NCBI RefSeq assembly: GCF_020176955.2
Contig: NZ_JAIUCZ020000004.1
Span: 778,862-842,861 of the forward strand
Length of the DNA: 64,000 nucleotides
Origin: Nocardia sp. alder85J
GTDB lineage: Bacteria > Actinomycetota > Actinomycetes > Mycobacteriales > Mycobacteriaceae
Direction: 5' to 3'
Every line of letters begins with the position of its first letter. The first letter of the stretch is position 1. Positions 17,947 through 27,557 of this stretch are shown piece by piece. Both the position numbers and the translations under genes were made by a program. The notes beneath the pieces were generated by a model that was not told where the DNA came from, searched no databases, and saw nothing but the letters and a program-made list of their open reading frames with translations.

Positions 17947-19026
17947 ATGTCGCAGTCCATGACGCTGACCGAGGCCATCACCGCCACGGGCGGCTTGTTC
18001 GACGCCGGTGATCCGGCCGCCGCCCGCCGCCAATTCGCCCAGGCCATCGCCGAGATCGCCGAACCCGACGAAATCGCTCTGATGATGCAGATGGTGCGGA
18101 TCTTCGAGGGCGACTTCTACACCGTGGCGCTGGCCGACCTGCGCACGATGTGGAGTACGCGCCCGCACGATCGGCGCTTGCTCGAGCTGTGCGTGCCGCA
18201 CAGTGACCCGCAGCTGTACTGCCCGCCCGCCTACACACCGCGCACGGTCTCGACCGAAGAATCCAGCGAGCCGGTGACCACCGCGCGGGAGTCCGACTGG
18301 TTCGACGACACCGACCCGTCCGCCGGACCACGGCGAGTCCGGCTTCAGCAGCGGGACGAGTTCTATCGTCGGCCCAGCCGAGCCACTAAGGACGCTGCGT
18401 CGACGGACTCGCAGCGACTCGAGGCCCGGCGTGCTGCTCGGCGGCCGTGCGTCGAGGAACCCCGCGAGGTGCTCGAGTACTTCGCCACCCGCTATATGCA
18501 GGACGACGACCCGGAGCACCTGCCGGTGCGTGACGACACCGACACCCCCGCGACCAGGCCCGCCTACGCGGTGCAGCGCGACGTGCCGGTGGGCTACGGG
18601 ATCGACTTCGACAAGGCCGCGATGTACCCGGTCTTCGGGTGGCGGTGTGTCTCGTGCTTCATCGAACGCGCAGTCGCCGACGCGCGCCCGCGCGATCCTC
18701 GCACCGGTGAGGGCCGCAGCGATGACGGCCTGTGCGACAGCTGCCGCGACGCGGGGATGCCCGGCATCCCGGCACTGGATCCCGGATACGAGTGGGGCGA
18801 CGAGATTTTGGCGTTCTGCTCCTATCTCACCATCACCTACCCGGCCGTGGCGAAGGCGATGCTGCGTGAGCAGTACCGGCGTTCACCGGAGCACATGCGG
18901 GCCGTGATCGCGGCCGGGGTCCTTGCTCATCCGGAACCGATGAACGACAGGGATCCGTCCAGCTCGGCCCACACTGACGCCGATCACCCGGCCGTGGACG
19001 AGTCGTTGCTGGCCCCCGCAGCCTGA
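17947..19026 (+). CDS. Zinc-finger protein, paralogue of the gene at 20622
   Basis: 359 aa; ATG at 17947 after GAAGGGA (about 9 nt). N-terminal residues about 5-80 are helical (ARRQFAQAIAEIAEPDEIAL). A low-complexity middle follows. Residues about 235-265 hold CVSC and CDSC separated by a charged loop, a likely zinc ribbon, then a helical segment (EILAFCSYLTITYPAVAKAM). The 344-aa protein at 20622 has the same order: helical N-terminus, CVCC/CGEC finger, helical tail. Function unknown; the pairing near ssb and relaxase suggests an element-specific role. Confidence 0.7.
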   Translation: MSQSMTLTEAITATGGLFDAGDPAAARRQFAQAIAEIAEPDEIALMMQMVRIFEGDFYTVALADLRTMWSTRPHDRRLLELCVPHSDPQLYCPPAYTPRTVSTEESSEPVTTARESDWFDDTDPSAGPRRVRLQQRDEFYRRPSRATKDAASTDSQRLEARRAARRPCVEEPREVLEYFATRYMQDDDPEHLPVRDDTDTPATRPAYAVQRDVPVGYGIDFDKAAMYPVFGWRCVSCFIERAVADARPRDPRTGEGRSDDGLCDSCRDAGMPGIPALDPGYEWGDEILAFCSYLTITYPAVAKAMLREQYRRSPEHMRAVIAAGVLAHPEPMNDRDPSSSAHTDADHPAVDESLLAPAA

Positions 19027-19132
19027 CCTGCTCATCCCCGTCCGGCCGTCCCGCACCCTCGGGACGGCCGGACGGCCCGCGGCTGTGGACCAGCCGCTGC
19101 GACACCGAACCCACACCAGAGGGGAACCGCCC

Positions 19133-19435
19133 ATGGACATCACCGGTAACGCTCCCGTCGTGCCCGAATCTTCCTCTGCGACAGCAGGGATGGTCTGGTA
19201 CGACTCCCAGACTCGCACTCTCACGCTGTGGCAGGACGCAGGACGCACCGACACCGATGTCGTACCGCGGGACACTCCCGAGGCGGTCGATGCCGTGCTC
19301 GCCCGGCGCGGCTGGGCCCGGCACAGTGGCTTCGCCTTCGCTGCCGACTCCGACACCGTCCGATACGCCGCCGTCGGCGCGATCCCCGACCCGGCTCCCA
19401 CCGGGCCCGCCAGCTCGGCGACTCGGCCCGCCTGA
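19133..19435 (+). CDS. Hypothetical 100-aa protein
   Basis: ATG at 19133 with AGAGGGGA about 9 nt upstream. The middle reads TAGMVWYDSQTRTLTLWQDA and AVDAVLARRGWARHSGFAFA, an alpha/beta small domain. No known motif. It follows the zinc-finger gene by 106 nt on the same strand. Confidence 0.55.
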   Translation: MDITGNAPVVPESSSATAGMVWYDSQTRTLTLWQDAGRTDTDVVPRDTPEAVDAVLARRGWARHSGFAFAADSDTVRYAAVGAIPDPAPTGPASSATRPA

Positions 19436-20621
19436 TCTCGACCGCCACCGGGCACGACGTTGCCCGGGTATACGGACGGTTGTTCGATCCGCCGCCGGGT
19501 TCGGGCCCACCACCCCATAGCCGCCCGGGCCGGTAGATGTGTCGGCGCGGCAAGCACGAAGGCTCGCCACTCATAACCTTGCGGGTTCGAGTGGCCGGTC
19601 AAGACCGCGCCGACACCGCGCCCGACCGGCACTGGGACAGTAACGACCCGCGACCGGACGCTCACCGCCACTGTAGACGCCGCCCTCCAGGGCGTCCCGG
19701 GCCAGCCGGGAACAGCGGAATCCGGACGCGTACTTCTCGGGCGCGCGTCACCGCGCACCCGTCCGAAGACGCGTCATCCGGTGCCCTCGGCGCACGAGGC
19801 GCGTCAACCCGGCATCGTCGTTCGACGCGTACCACCCGCACACACCACCGCCGCGAGGACGCAGCCGGTGTGCGTCAGCATTATCGGTTGTCCTTATCGG
19901 ATCGGCATTCGGAGTCAGCTGGTTGCAATGGCGGCGTATCGAGGGAAAGTCGACTGCACGTCGAGTCGATGCAAATAAATACGGTACGCCGACCAGGAAC
20001 GGTTAGATTATTTCCCGGTGTTTCGACTGGCACTGCTACGACTGTCACGGTCTTGCCGACTCGCTCGGCGTGTGCGGCAGCCGCCGCCGTTGGACTGCGC
20101 GGGCGTGGCCGCCCGCGTCCGACGCCGGCGGCGTCGTGCCCGCATCGGGCTCGCCTGCATTATGTCGATGCCGCCCCTCCTGCCTCAAGTTTTCGTCGCG
20201 GCCCGCGCCCGGCGCACACGAATTTCCCGGCGCGGCGTTTCATTGATGTCTCACTTCGGCTTGTGATCGCGCGAAAATTCGCATGCGCACGCTCAGGCGC
20301 GTTCCACCACGAAAACTTGATCCCGGAGCCTCTGCGACACCGCGCGCAGGCGCTAACGGGCAGGCCAGGGGGCCTGCCCGTCATGGGCGCACCCGCGCCC
20401 TAGCGGGCAAAAGAAGCTCCGCTCGCTTCAGTCTTGAACACCCCCGAAAAACTGTGATGAAAACCGTTGGGCAATGGTGTGATTCACTCTTAATTCATTC
20501 TCTGTGGACGCTGAATATCAATTGTTCTCTCCCGTAGTGGACTAGAATAGAAGCTGAAGAGCAATTCGGGAAGGTCAAGCCCGGAATGTGAGCCGAAACG
20601 GTAACCGGAGGGTGTGAAATT
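19436..20621. other. 1.2-kb stretch without a recognisable gene
   Basis: No frame here has convincing protein composition on either strand; long open frames are Arg/Pro-rich as expected from GC-rich noncoding DNA. The last 120 bases are AT-richer and should hold the promoter of the gene at 20622, whose GGAGGG is at about 20607. Confidence 0.5.
20356..20400. terminator. Tandem hairpins
   Basis: ACGGGCAGGCC-aggg-GGCCTGCCCGT (20356-20381) is a perfect 11-bp stem, followed by GGGCGC-accc-GCGCCC (20385-20400). Together they look like a strong terminator insulating the next gene. Confidence 0.65.
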
Positions 20622-21656
20622 ATGTCCGTCGCAGTATCCGCGCCAGCGGAACAGGCACCGACCGTCATAGAGATAACGCATATCGCCGATCTTGTCGGAG
20701 CGGGCCGGATAGCGCGCGCACGAGAGATCGCAGGCGAAGCGCTGGACCGGGTGAGTCATGAGCAACGATGGGTAATAACCCACTGCGTACGCATTCTCGA
20801 GATCTACCCGTACGATATTGCCCGCCGCAAACTCGGCAATCTCGCGCGGATGAACCCCGCCGACGCGGCACTGATCGCGCAGTGCACACCAGGCCAGGAC
20901 CCGCGTACCTATCGTCCGCATGCGGCCACCCCCGAGGACGCAGCCTCGGCCGCACCGGTCCAGACCCGCTATACGACGCCCCGACAAGCCACCGCCCGCG
21001 ACGCGCGTCGTATCCACGGAGACGTCCAGGCCGGGGCGTACTTGGCCGAACGCGGCCCCGAGCCTGCCGAGGAGCGAACCCCCCGTGAGCAGCCCGCAGG
21101 CTACCAGCACGATATCGATTATCTCGCCGCCCGCGAAGTGCTCGGGTTGCCGTGCGTGTGTTGCTTTTGCGAACGCTCGCAACGCGACAAGCAGAAGAAA
21201 GACGGACTGTGCGGGGAATGCCGCTCCCGCCGCCGCCCCGGATTCCTGACCATGGCGCATGGCCGACCTGTTCCGGTGACCACGCTCGAGGAGTACGTAG
21301 CCGCGTGGTGCATCACCGTCGCGACACGGCACCCCAAGCCCGCCCGAGCTATCTTGCGCCGCCGCTGGCAACTCTCGAGCCCCAGCGCCCGAACCGTCAT
21401 CGAAGAGGTAGCCAAGACCTACCTACCGCCCCAGGAGACCGCCGCGCCGCCCGAGCCGACGCCCGAACCCGCACCGGCCGTCATGCTCGATACCCAGGTC
21501 TCAGGGTCCGAGGAGAACCCCCCAGAGCTGGGCGGAATGTCTTCCGACGCCGATATTCTCGCCCGTAACGACGGATTCATCGATGAAATCCGAGACGGCA
21601 CGCTCACCGTCGAGGTTCCCGCCAGCGCGCCGCAGTCCCAGCCCGCAGCCGCGTAG
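20622..21656 (+). CDS. Zinc-finger protein, paralogue of the gene at 17947
   Basis: 344 aa; ATG at 20622 with GGAGGG about 9 nt upstream. Residues about 15-90 are helical (ITHIADLVGAGRIARAREI, VRILEIYPYDIARRKLGNL). Residues about 180-210 carry CVCCFCERSQ and CGECRSR, a CxxC-CxxC zinc finger, followed by a helix pair (EEYVAAWCITVATRHPKPAR) and an acidic, Pro-rich tail. It matches the 359-aa protein in layout. A soluble, possibly nucleic-acid- or protein-binding factor of the mobile element. Confidence 0.7.
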   Translation: MSVAVSAPAEQAPTVIEITHIADLVGAGRIARAREIAGEALDRVSHEQRWVITHCVRILEIYPYDIARRKLGNLARMNPADAALIAQCTPGQDPRTYRPHAATPEDAASAAPVQTRYTTPRQATARDARRIHGDVQAGAYLAERGPEPAEERTPREQPAGYQHDIDYLAAREVLGLPCVCCFCERSQRDKQKKDGLCGECRSRRRPGFLTMAHGRPVPVTTLEEYVAAWCITVATRHPKPARAILRRRWQLSSPSARTVIEEVAKTYLPPQETAAPPEPTPEPAPAVMLDTQVSGSEENPPELGGMSSDADILARNDGFIDEIRDGTLTVEVPASAPQSQPAAA

Positions 21657-21964
21657 GCCGACCGGTCCGGCGGACCCGCGCGCGTCGGCCCGCCGGACCG
21701 ACGTCCGACACCCACCCATACCCATCCACCCACGCGCACCACGCACCAGCCCCAGACCGCACCAACCACTCACGCGCACCCGAACGCACTTATCTCTCGC
21801 CCCCATCCACACCCAATTTTTTTTTCGCCACATACCTCTTGCATCCAGGTCACGAAACAATAACGCACTCAATGGGTTTCGTTAGGATTGCGTCATTTCC
21901 GCAGGTCTGGGGCATGATAGATGTCGAGTAGTCGCCACTCGCGGTGGGGCCACTGACAGTGGCT

Positions 21965-21995
21965 GCGAAATATATTGACACGCAACATATTTCGC
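21965..21995. promoter_or_regulatory. Inverted repeat around a TTGACA, operator candidate
   Basis: GCGAAATAT (21965-21973) and ATATTTCGC (21987-21995) are perfect 9-bp arms with a 13-nt spacer containing TTGACA at 21975-21980. A repressor bound here would cover a -35 element. The segment GCAACATATTTCG recurs at 48727. Confidence 0.6.
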
Positions 21996-22196
21996 GTTTG
22001 TCATGGAGCTGTAGACGGAAGAATTTCCTCCCTGGATCGATCGGCGCAGCCAGCCCTGCGGCCGGCGCGGAACTGTGCAGCGAAGCAACGCCATCACATC
22101 GACCCGCCGTCATCCGAATGCTGTTGCAGTCCTGCCGGTTGCCGCCTCGTCACCCCGACGTCAGCCCCGTACGCCCGGGAACGTGATCGTAGCGGT

Positions 22197-22234
22197 CACG
22201 ATCGTGTGGGGCGAAATCCCCTGTGCGCCACAGG
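22197..22234. promoter_or_regulatory. Cluster of small palindromes before the relaxase, oriT candidate
   Basis: CACGATCGTG (22197-22206), GGGG-cgaaat-CCCC, and CCTGTG-cgc-CACAGG (22220-22234) lie within 40 bases and 10 nt from the relaxase start. MobF relaxases recognise a hairpin near their nick site, and oriT is often next to the gene. No nick sequence can be named. Confidence 0.4.
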
Positions 22235-22243
22235 TGTGTGGTC

Positions 22244-25200
22244 ATGACGGCGACCATTCACAAGCTCGCGGCCGGATCCGGCTACACGTATCTGACCAAG
22301 CAGGTGGCCAAGCACGACGCAACCACCCTGGGGAAATCCTCGCTGGAGGACTACTACTCCTCGCGCGGGGAGTCACCCGGGCAATGGATGGGTTCCGGGA
22401 TGGCCGCCCTCGGTATCGCGCCGGGTACGGCAGTGACCGAGACCCAGATGCGGGCGCTGTTCGGGGAAGGCCGCCACCCCGACGCCGACGCCATGCAGAA
22501 AGCCATCCTGGCCGAGCACATGGCTCAGGGAACCAGCCGCGAGGTTGCGGCACAGATCGCGCTCAAGGCTACCGAACTCGGCATACCGTACCGGATCCCG
22601 AAGCCCAGCAGCGAATTCCGCCAGAAGTGCGCGGTCTCTTACGGCGAATACAACCAGGCACGCGGCCAGCCGTGGAAGGCCCGGATCGCCGACGAAGAAC
22701 GCGCGCAGATCCGCACCGCCATCGCCACCGAGATGTTCACCGCAGAATACGACCGCCCATCGTCCACCGACCGCGAACTGTCCGGATGGGTCGCGCGTAA
22801 CTCGCGTACCGTGCCCACCTCCGTGGCCGGGTTCGACGTCACGTTCTCGCCGGTCAAGAGCGTATCGACGCTATGGGCGGTCGCGCCCCGCCCAATCGCC
22901 CGGACGATCGAGGCCGCCCATCATGCCGCCATCGGTGATGCCCTCACCTACCTCGAGAAACATGTCGCCCGTACCCGCCTCGGCGCCAACGGCGTAGCCC
23001 AAGTCGACGTGGAAGGCCTCGTGGCCGCCGCCTTCGACCACAGGGACAGTCGCGCCGGCGACCCCGACCTGCACACGCACTTCGTCATCGCCAACAGAGT
23101 CCGGACCGCAGACGGTTTGTGGCGCACCCTGGACGCGCGGATGCTGTACCGGGCGCTGGTCACGGTGTCGGAGATCTACAACACCCGATTGGAAATGCAC
23201 CTGCAGGCAACACTCGGGCTGGAATTCGCCGAGCGCCCCGGCCGCGATCCCCGCAAGCGGCCGGTCCGCGAAATCATCGGTGTCGCACCGGAACTGAACC
23301 GCCGCTGGTCACGCCGCGACGAGTTGATCGTGGCCAGACTCGGCGAGCTGTCCACCCTGTTCCAGCTCGAGCACGGCCGCGAACCCACCGCCGAAGAAAG
23401 CTACCGGCTGTCTCAGCGCGCGATTCTGGAAACCCGGGACCCCAAACACGAACCCCGCAGCCTGGCCGAGCAGCGCGCAGCGTGGCGGGCCGAAGCCCGC
23501 GCACTGCTCGGTGGCGATGAAGCGATTGCCGCCATGGTCGCCGCCGCCCTGCACCCAGCGTCGGTGCCGCGACCGGTGATCACGCCGCAATGGATTGCCA
23601 CGCTCGCCGGCGAGGTGATCGACACGGTGTCGCTGTCGCGCGCGACGTGGCAGGTCACCCACGTGCGCTCCGAAGTGGAGCGACGCGTCCGCGGCCGGGT
23701 CGACCCGGGCCAGTGGGACACGGTGACCGCAGACGTCGTGGCAGCGGCACTGGGGCCGGATCAGTCGATACCCCGGCGCGAGCCGGACATGTTCACCGAC
23801 CCCGGACTCTTGCGGCGGCGCTCGGGCGCGTCGGTGTTCACCGTCGAAGGAGCCACCCAGTACACCTCCGCTGAGGTTCTGGCCGCCGAATATCGCCTCG
23901 TCGCCGCCGCGAAACTCACCGGCGGCCGCACCCTGTCACCGACCGTGGTCGATATCGCGCTGCTCGAGTTCGACATCAACAACAACCCCGACAACACCGA
24001 CGACCGCAAACTTACCGCCGGTCAGATCGACCTGGTGCGCGAATTCGCGCTGTCGGGCAACAGATTCCAGCTGGCCATCGCCCCGGCCGGTACCGGGAAG
24101 ACCACCGCCATGCAAGTGCTGGCCAACGCCTGGCGCTCCGAGGGCGGCAATGTGCTGGGCCTGGCTCCGACCGCCAGCGCCGCGGCGGTGCTCGGCCAGG
24201 ACATCCACGCCCCCGTCCACACCATCGACAAACTCACCCACACCCTCAATGCCGTACTCGCCGACGGTGGGGCGAAAACGGTGGTGCCGCCATGGATGCA
24301 CGACATCGGGCCCGGCACCCTGGTCATCATCGACGAGATCGGCAAAGCCGGCACCCGCCACCTCGACCATGCGGTCACCTGGCTGCTCGCGCGCGGCGCG
24401 ACGGTCCGCGGGATCGGGGACGATCAGCAGCTGACCTCCGTCGCGGCCGGTGGTGTCGTGCGCGATATCGCCGAAACCGTCGGCGCGCTGTCCCTCTCGC
24501 ACGTGATCCGGTTTCCCGACCGCACCGAAGGCGCCGCCTCCCTGGCGCTGCGTGACGGCGACCCCGCCGCAATCGCGTTCTATCTGGACAAGAACCGGGT
24601 CCGCAGCGGTGACACCGCCACCGTCGCCGACCTGGCCTACACCGCCTGGAACCGCGACCGTGCCACAGGCAACGACGCGGTGATGCTGGCACCCACCCAT
24701 GACCTGGTGCAACAGCTCAACCAGCGTGCTCGCGCGGACCGGCTCGCCGCCGACGGCACCCCGGACCCCGATCGCGAAGTAGACCTCGCCGACGGATTGC
24801 ACGCCTCGGTCGGTGACACCATCTGCACCCGGCGCAACGATCCGCGTCTGACGCTGGCCGGCAACGACTACGTCCGCAACGGCTACCGGTGGCAGGTCGT
24901 CGAAATCCATACCGACGGCAGCCTCACCGCCTCCCACCTCGCCTCTCACCGCCGGGTCCGGCTCCCCGCCGACTACCTCACCAGCGACACGACCCTGGGC
25001 TACGCCTCGACCATCGACACCGCCCAAGGCGTTACCGCGCACACCTGCCACGCCGTGTTCACCCCGTCGGTCACCCGCAACCAGCTCTACGTCGCCGCTA
25101 CCCGCGGTAAACACGGCAATACCTGGTACGTGACCACCACCCTCGACGGCACCGAGCTGTCGCTGTTCACCGACCTTGCCGCCGCCCCACCCACCGCCGT

Positions 25201-27364
25201 CGACCTCCTCACCGACATCCTCGCCCACGACGGAGCGCAGAAGTCCGCCACCACCGCGCAACGCGACGCGTTCAACCCGCACACACGCCTCGGCCCGCTC
25301 GCCGACACCTACAGTTACGCCCTCGGCGCCGCCGCCGAGCACAGAGCCGGGCCGGCAACCATGGCCGCCATCGATAGTGGCGCCGAGAACCTCCACCCCG
25401 GGCTCACCAGCGCACCGGCCTGGCCGACCCTGCGCAAGCATCTGGCCCTCCTCGCCGTCGACGACCGCGACCCCGTTACCGAACTCGCCGCCGCGATCGC
25501 GCGCCGGCCCCTCGAGGACGACCCCGCCAACCCCGCCCGGGACCCGGCCGCCGTCCTGGACTGGCGTCTCGACGAAACGGGCGGTCACAGCACCCAGCCC
25601 GGACCGCTACCATGGCTGCCCGGCATCCCCGACACCCTGCGCGACGATCCCGAGTTCGGCCCGAGCCTGACCGGCCGCGCGACCCGCGTCCGCGAACTCG
25701 CCGGCCACGTCGGGCGTGACTCCGCGCGCTGGACCCCCGCCACCGCGCCACTGTGGGCCAGGCCCATCGCAGGACGGCATCTGCCACTGCTGGCCGACCT
25801 CGCTGTGTGGCGGGCCGCTCAACGCGTGCCCGACAACGACCGGCGCCCGACCGGACCGCAGCGTTACCGCATCGTCGAACGTCGGTGTCAACGTCGCCTC
25901 GACGAACGTCTCACCCGAATCCTGGGCGATCTCACCCCTGGCACGGCCCGCTGGGCCCCCACCGTGCAGGAGATCGATCCCCGCATCGTGTCCGACTCGT
26001 TCTGGCCCGTACTGGCCGAACGACTCGACCTCGCCGACCGCGCCGGCCTCAACGTCACCGCGCTGCTCCGCCACGCCGCCGGACAAGCCCCGCTGCCGGA
26101 TGAATTGCCCGCCGCCGCACTCTGGTGGCGCCTGCACGACCGAATCGGAACCGCCGCCCTCGACACCGGCCTACCGGCAGGGCGGCACTCGAGCCCGGAA
26201 TGGATCACTACCCTGCGGGATCTTCTCGGCCCCGAGATCGCCGAGCACGTCATGGCCTCACCGTCCTGGCCGCACCTGGTCGCGGCCCTCGAGGAAGCCG
26301 ACCCCGACGCCTGGGCGCCGCAGCCGCTCCTGGCTTCCGCCGTCGACCTGCTGACCAGCAACCAACCCGGAGATCTGAGTCAACTACGCCCCGACGAAAT
26401 CGCGACAGCACTGGCCTGGCGCGTCGAAGCGATCCACCGCCACACCGACCTCGACCCCACCACATTGCCACCCGAACCTGCCGATCCCGAACTCCTCGAC
26501 CCACTCACCGAACCAGGCACAGACCGTCCACACCACACGGCACCCGACAACATCGGCGCCACCCCACCGGCGACCCGACCATTGCCACCGAACCTGCCCC
26601 CGGACCCAGCGCAGACACCGGCCAACCCGTTGCAGCAGATTCCCACCGCCGAGCTAGAAGAACACATTCGGCTACTCACGTCGCAGATCGCGTCTGCCCG
26701 CAGCGCCCTGGATGCCACCACGTTCCCGAAAGCGCCCACCGCGACCGAACAGTTCGACACCCGCCGCACCAACCTCGCACGCGCCCACCAGGCCATCCTC
26801 GCCGCGCGCGCCGCCGCCGATGCCCGGCGCGCGACCGAAAACGCCCTCTCCGTGGCGCGCAAGAACGCCGACCAGCTACGCACCGACACCACCACAGGCC
26901 GCCGCAGCGACCGACGCGCAGCCACCGCCGCACTCGCCGAGGCCCTCGAGACGCAGCGCACACTCGAAACTGGGGTAGCAACCGCCCGTGCCACCCACGC
27001 CGAAGCGCAACGCCTCGCAACCCTGGCAGCCGGTCCCGCTGAGCATTGGGACATCGTCATGCATGAGGCAACCGATCCTGATCAACGCACCACAGACCTC
27101 GCCGCCGCGCACCTGGCAGCCGCTGAAAGACGAGAACGTCAACACCGCGAAGACAAGCGCACCGCAGATGCAATCGCCCGTCTCGAACGCCGGCTCACCG
27201 ATGCCCAAGCCGAGCAGACCCGACGCGACGACCTGTCCGCCGAGCAGTTGGCCGTCGAAGACCAGGACCGCACACCATCATCCCGCCAGGAATCGGCCTC
27301 GCCCGTCCCTCCGAATGCCATTTCCTCCACCACGCCCGACCGTGCCGATGAGCTCGGCCTCTGA
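22244..27364 (+). CDS. MobF-family relaxase-helicase (TraA/TrwC type)
   Basis: 1706 aa; ATG at 22244. The N-terminal relaxase domain has Tyr14/Tyr16 (AGSGYTYLTKQ) and Tyr37/Tyr38 (EDYYSSRGESPGQWMGSG) as nucleophile candidates, then GFDVTFSPVKSVSTLWA and the metal-binding HTH of DPDLHTHFVIANRV. A RecD-like helicase follows: Walker A APAGTGKTTAM at about 611-621, VIIDEIGKAG, IGDDQQLTSVAAGG, and the terminal YASTIDTAQGVTAHTCHAVF and YVAATRGKHGN. The last 400 residues are coiled-coil and Pro/Ala-rich. It nicks oriT, stays bound to the 5' end and unwinds the transferred strand. The best evidence that the left half is a conjugative element. Confidence 0.95.
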   Translation: MTATIHKLAAGSGYTYLTKQVAKHDATTLGKSSLEDYYSSRGESPGQWMGSGMAALGIAPGTAVTETQMRALFGEGRHPDADAMQKAILAEHMAQGTSREVAAQIALKATELGIPYRIPKPSSEFRQKCAVSYGEYNQARGQPWKARIADEERAQIRTAIATEMFTAEYDRPSSTDRELSGWVARNSRTVPTSVAGFDVTFSPVKSVSTLWAVAPRPIARTIEAAHHAAIGDALTYLEKHVARTRLGANGVAQVDVEGLVAAAFDHRDSRAGDPDLHTHFVIANRVRTADGLWRTLDARMLYRALVTVSEIYNTRLEMHLQATLGLEFAERPGRDPRKRPVREIIGVAPELNRRWSRRDELIVARLGELSTLFQLEHGREPTAEESYRLSQRAILETRDPKHEPRSLAEQRAAWRAEARALLGGDEAIAAMVAAALHPASVPRPVITPQWIATLAGEVIDTVSLSRATWQVTHVRSEVERRVRGRVDPGQWDTVTADVVAAALGPDQSIPRREPDMFTDPGLLRRRSGASVFTVEGATQYTSAEVLAAEYRLVAAAKLTGGRTLSPTVVDIALLEFDINNNPDNTDDRKLTAGQIDLVREFALSGNRFQLAIAPAGTGKTTAMQVLANAWRSEGGNVLGLAPTASAAAVLGQDIHAPVHTIDKLTHTLNAVLADGGAKTVVPPWMHDIGPGTLVIIDEIGKAGTRHLDHAVTWLLARGATVRGIGDDQQLTSVAAGGVVRDIAETVGALSLSHVIRFPDRTEGAASLALRDGDPAAIAFYLDKNRVRSGDTATVADLAYTAWNRDRATGNDAVMLAPTHDLVQQLNQRARADRLAADGTPDPDREVDLADGLHASVGDTICTRRNDPRLTLAGNDYVRNGYRWQVVEIHTDGSLTASHLASHRRVRLPADYLTSDTTLGYASTIDTAQGVTAHTCHAVFTPSVTRNQLYVAATRGKHGNTWYVTTTLDGTELSLFTDLAAAPPTAVDLLTDILAHDGAQKSATTAQRDAFNPHTRLGPLADTYSYALGAAAEHRAGPATMAAIDSGAENLHPGLTSAPAWPTLRKHLALLAVDDRDPVTELAAAIARRPLEDDPANPARDPAAVLDWRLDETGGHSTQPGPLPWLPGIPDTLRDDPEFGPSLTGRATRVRELAGHVGRDSARWTPATAPLWARPIAGRHLPLLADLAVWRAAQRVPDNDRRPTGPQRYRIVERRCQRRLDERLTRILGDLTPGTARWAPTVQEIDPRIVSDSFWPVLAERLDLADRAGLNVTALLRHAAGQAPLPDELPAAALWWRLHDRIGTAALDTGLPAGRHSSPEWITTLRDLLGPEIAEHVMASPSWPHLVAALEEADPDAWAPQPLLASAVDLLTSNQPGDLSQLRPDEIATALAWRVEAIHRHTDLDPTTLPPEPADPELLDPLTEPGTDRPHHTAPDNIGATPPATRPLPPNLPPDPAQTPANPLQQIPTAELEEHIRLLTSQIASARSALDATTFPKAPTATEQFDTRRTNLARAHQAILAARAAADARRATENALSVARKNADQLRTDTTTGRRSDRRAATAALAEALETQRTLETGVATARATHAEAQRLATLAAGPAEHWDIVMHEATDPDQRTTDLAAAHLAAAERRERQHREDKRTADAIARLERRLTDAQAEQTRRDDLSAEQLAVEDQDRTPSSRQESASPVPPNAISSTTPDRADELGL

Positions 27365-27388
27365 CCCACGCGGGTCTGTCAATTTAAC

Positions 27389-27551
27389 GGCTCTTGTGCA
27401 CATTCGGTGGTGGCCGGTCGTCGGGCCTTGTACAGAGGCTCTCGGAGAGGCGCCAATACCGCGAAACATCAACTGTCCCGGTGTGATTCGGCAGGCATAA
27501 CCTCGAGGCTCCGGGCTCGCTGCCGCCGACCACCGAATGTGCACAAGAGCC
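27389..27551. mobile_element. 163-bp MITE with 23-bp perfect terminal repeats
   Basis: Bases 27389-27411 begin GGCTCTTGTGCACATTCGG, and 27529-27551 are their exact reverse complement. There is no coding content inside. The ends resemble those of the adjacent ISL3 element (same first six and last ten bases), so a related ISL3 transposase probably moves it. Flanking bases show no clear duplication. Confidence 0.8.
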
Positions 27552-27557
27552 TCGTTC

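Larger units (their letters stand above)
21657..22243. other. Relaxase leader region, AT-richer than its surroundings
   Basis: About 590 bases with no clear gene, including a run of nine T near 21820. It holds an inverted repeat and small hairpins listed separately; position and composition fit a promoter/oriT region for the relaxase. Confidence 0.55.

Noticed and set aside
19537..20403. 288-codon open frame on the plus strand
   Set aside because: Composition is that of GC-rich noncoding DNA (Arg, Pro, His, Thr), no plausible start and no domain; terminator hairpins lie at its end.
23936..25588. 550-codon minus-strand frame inside the relaxase gene
   Set aside because: Gly/Val/Arg-rich antisense shadow of the relaxase, whose motifs on the plus strand are unambiguous.
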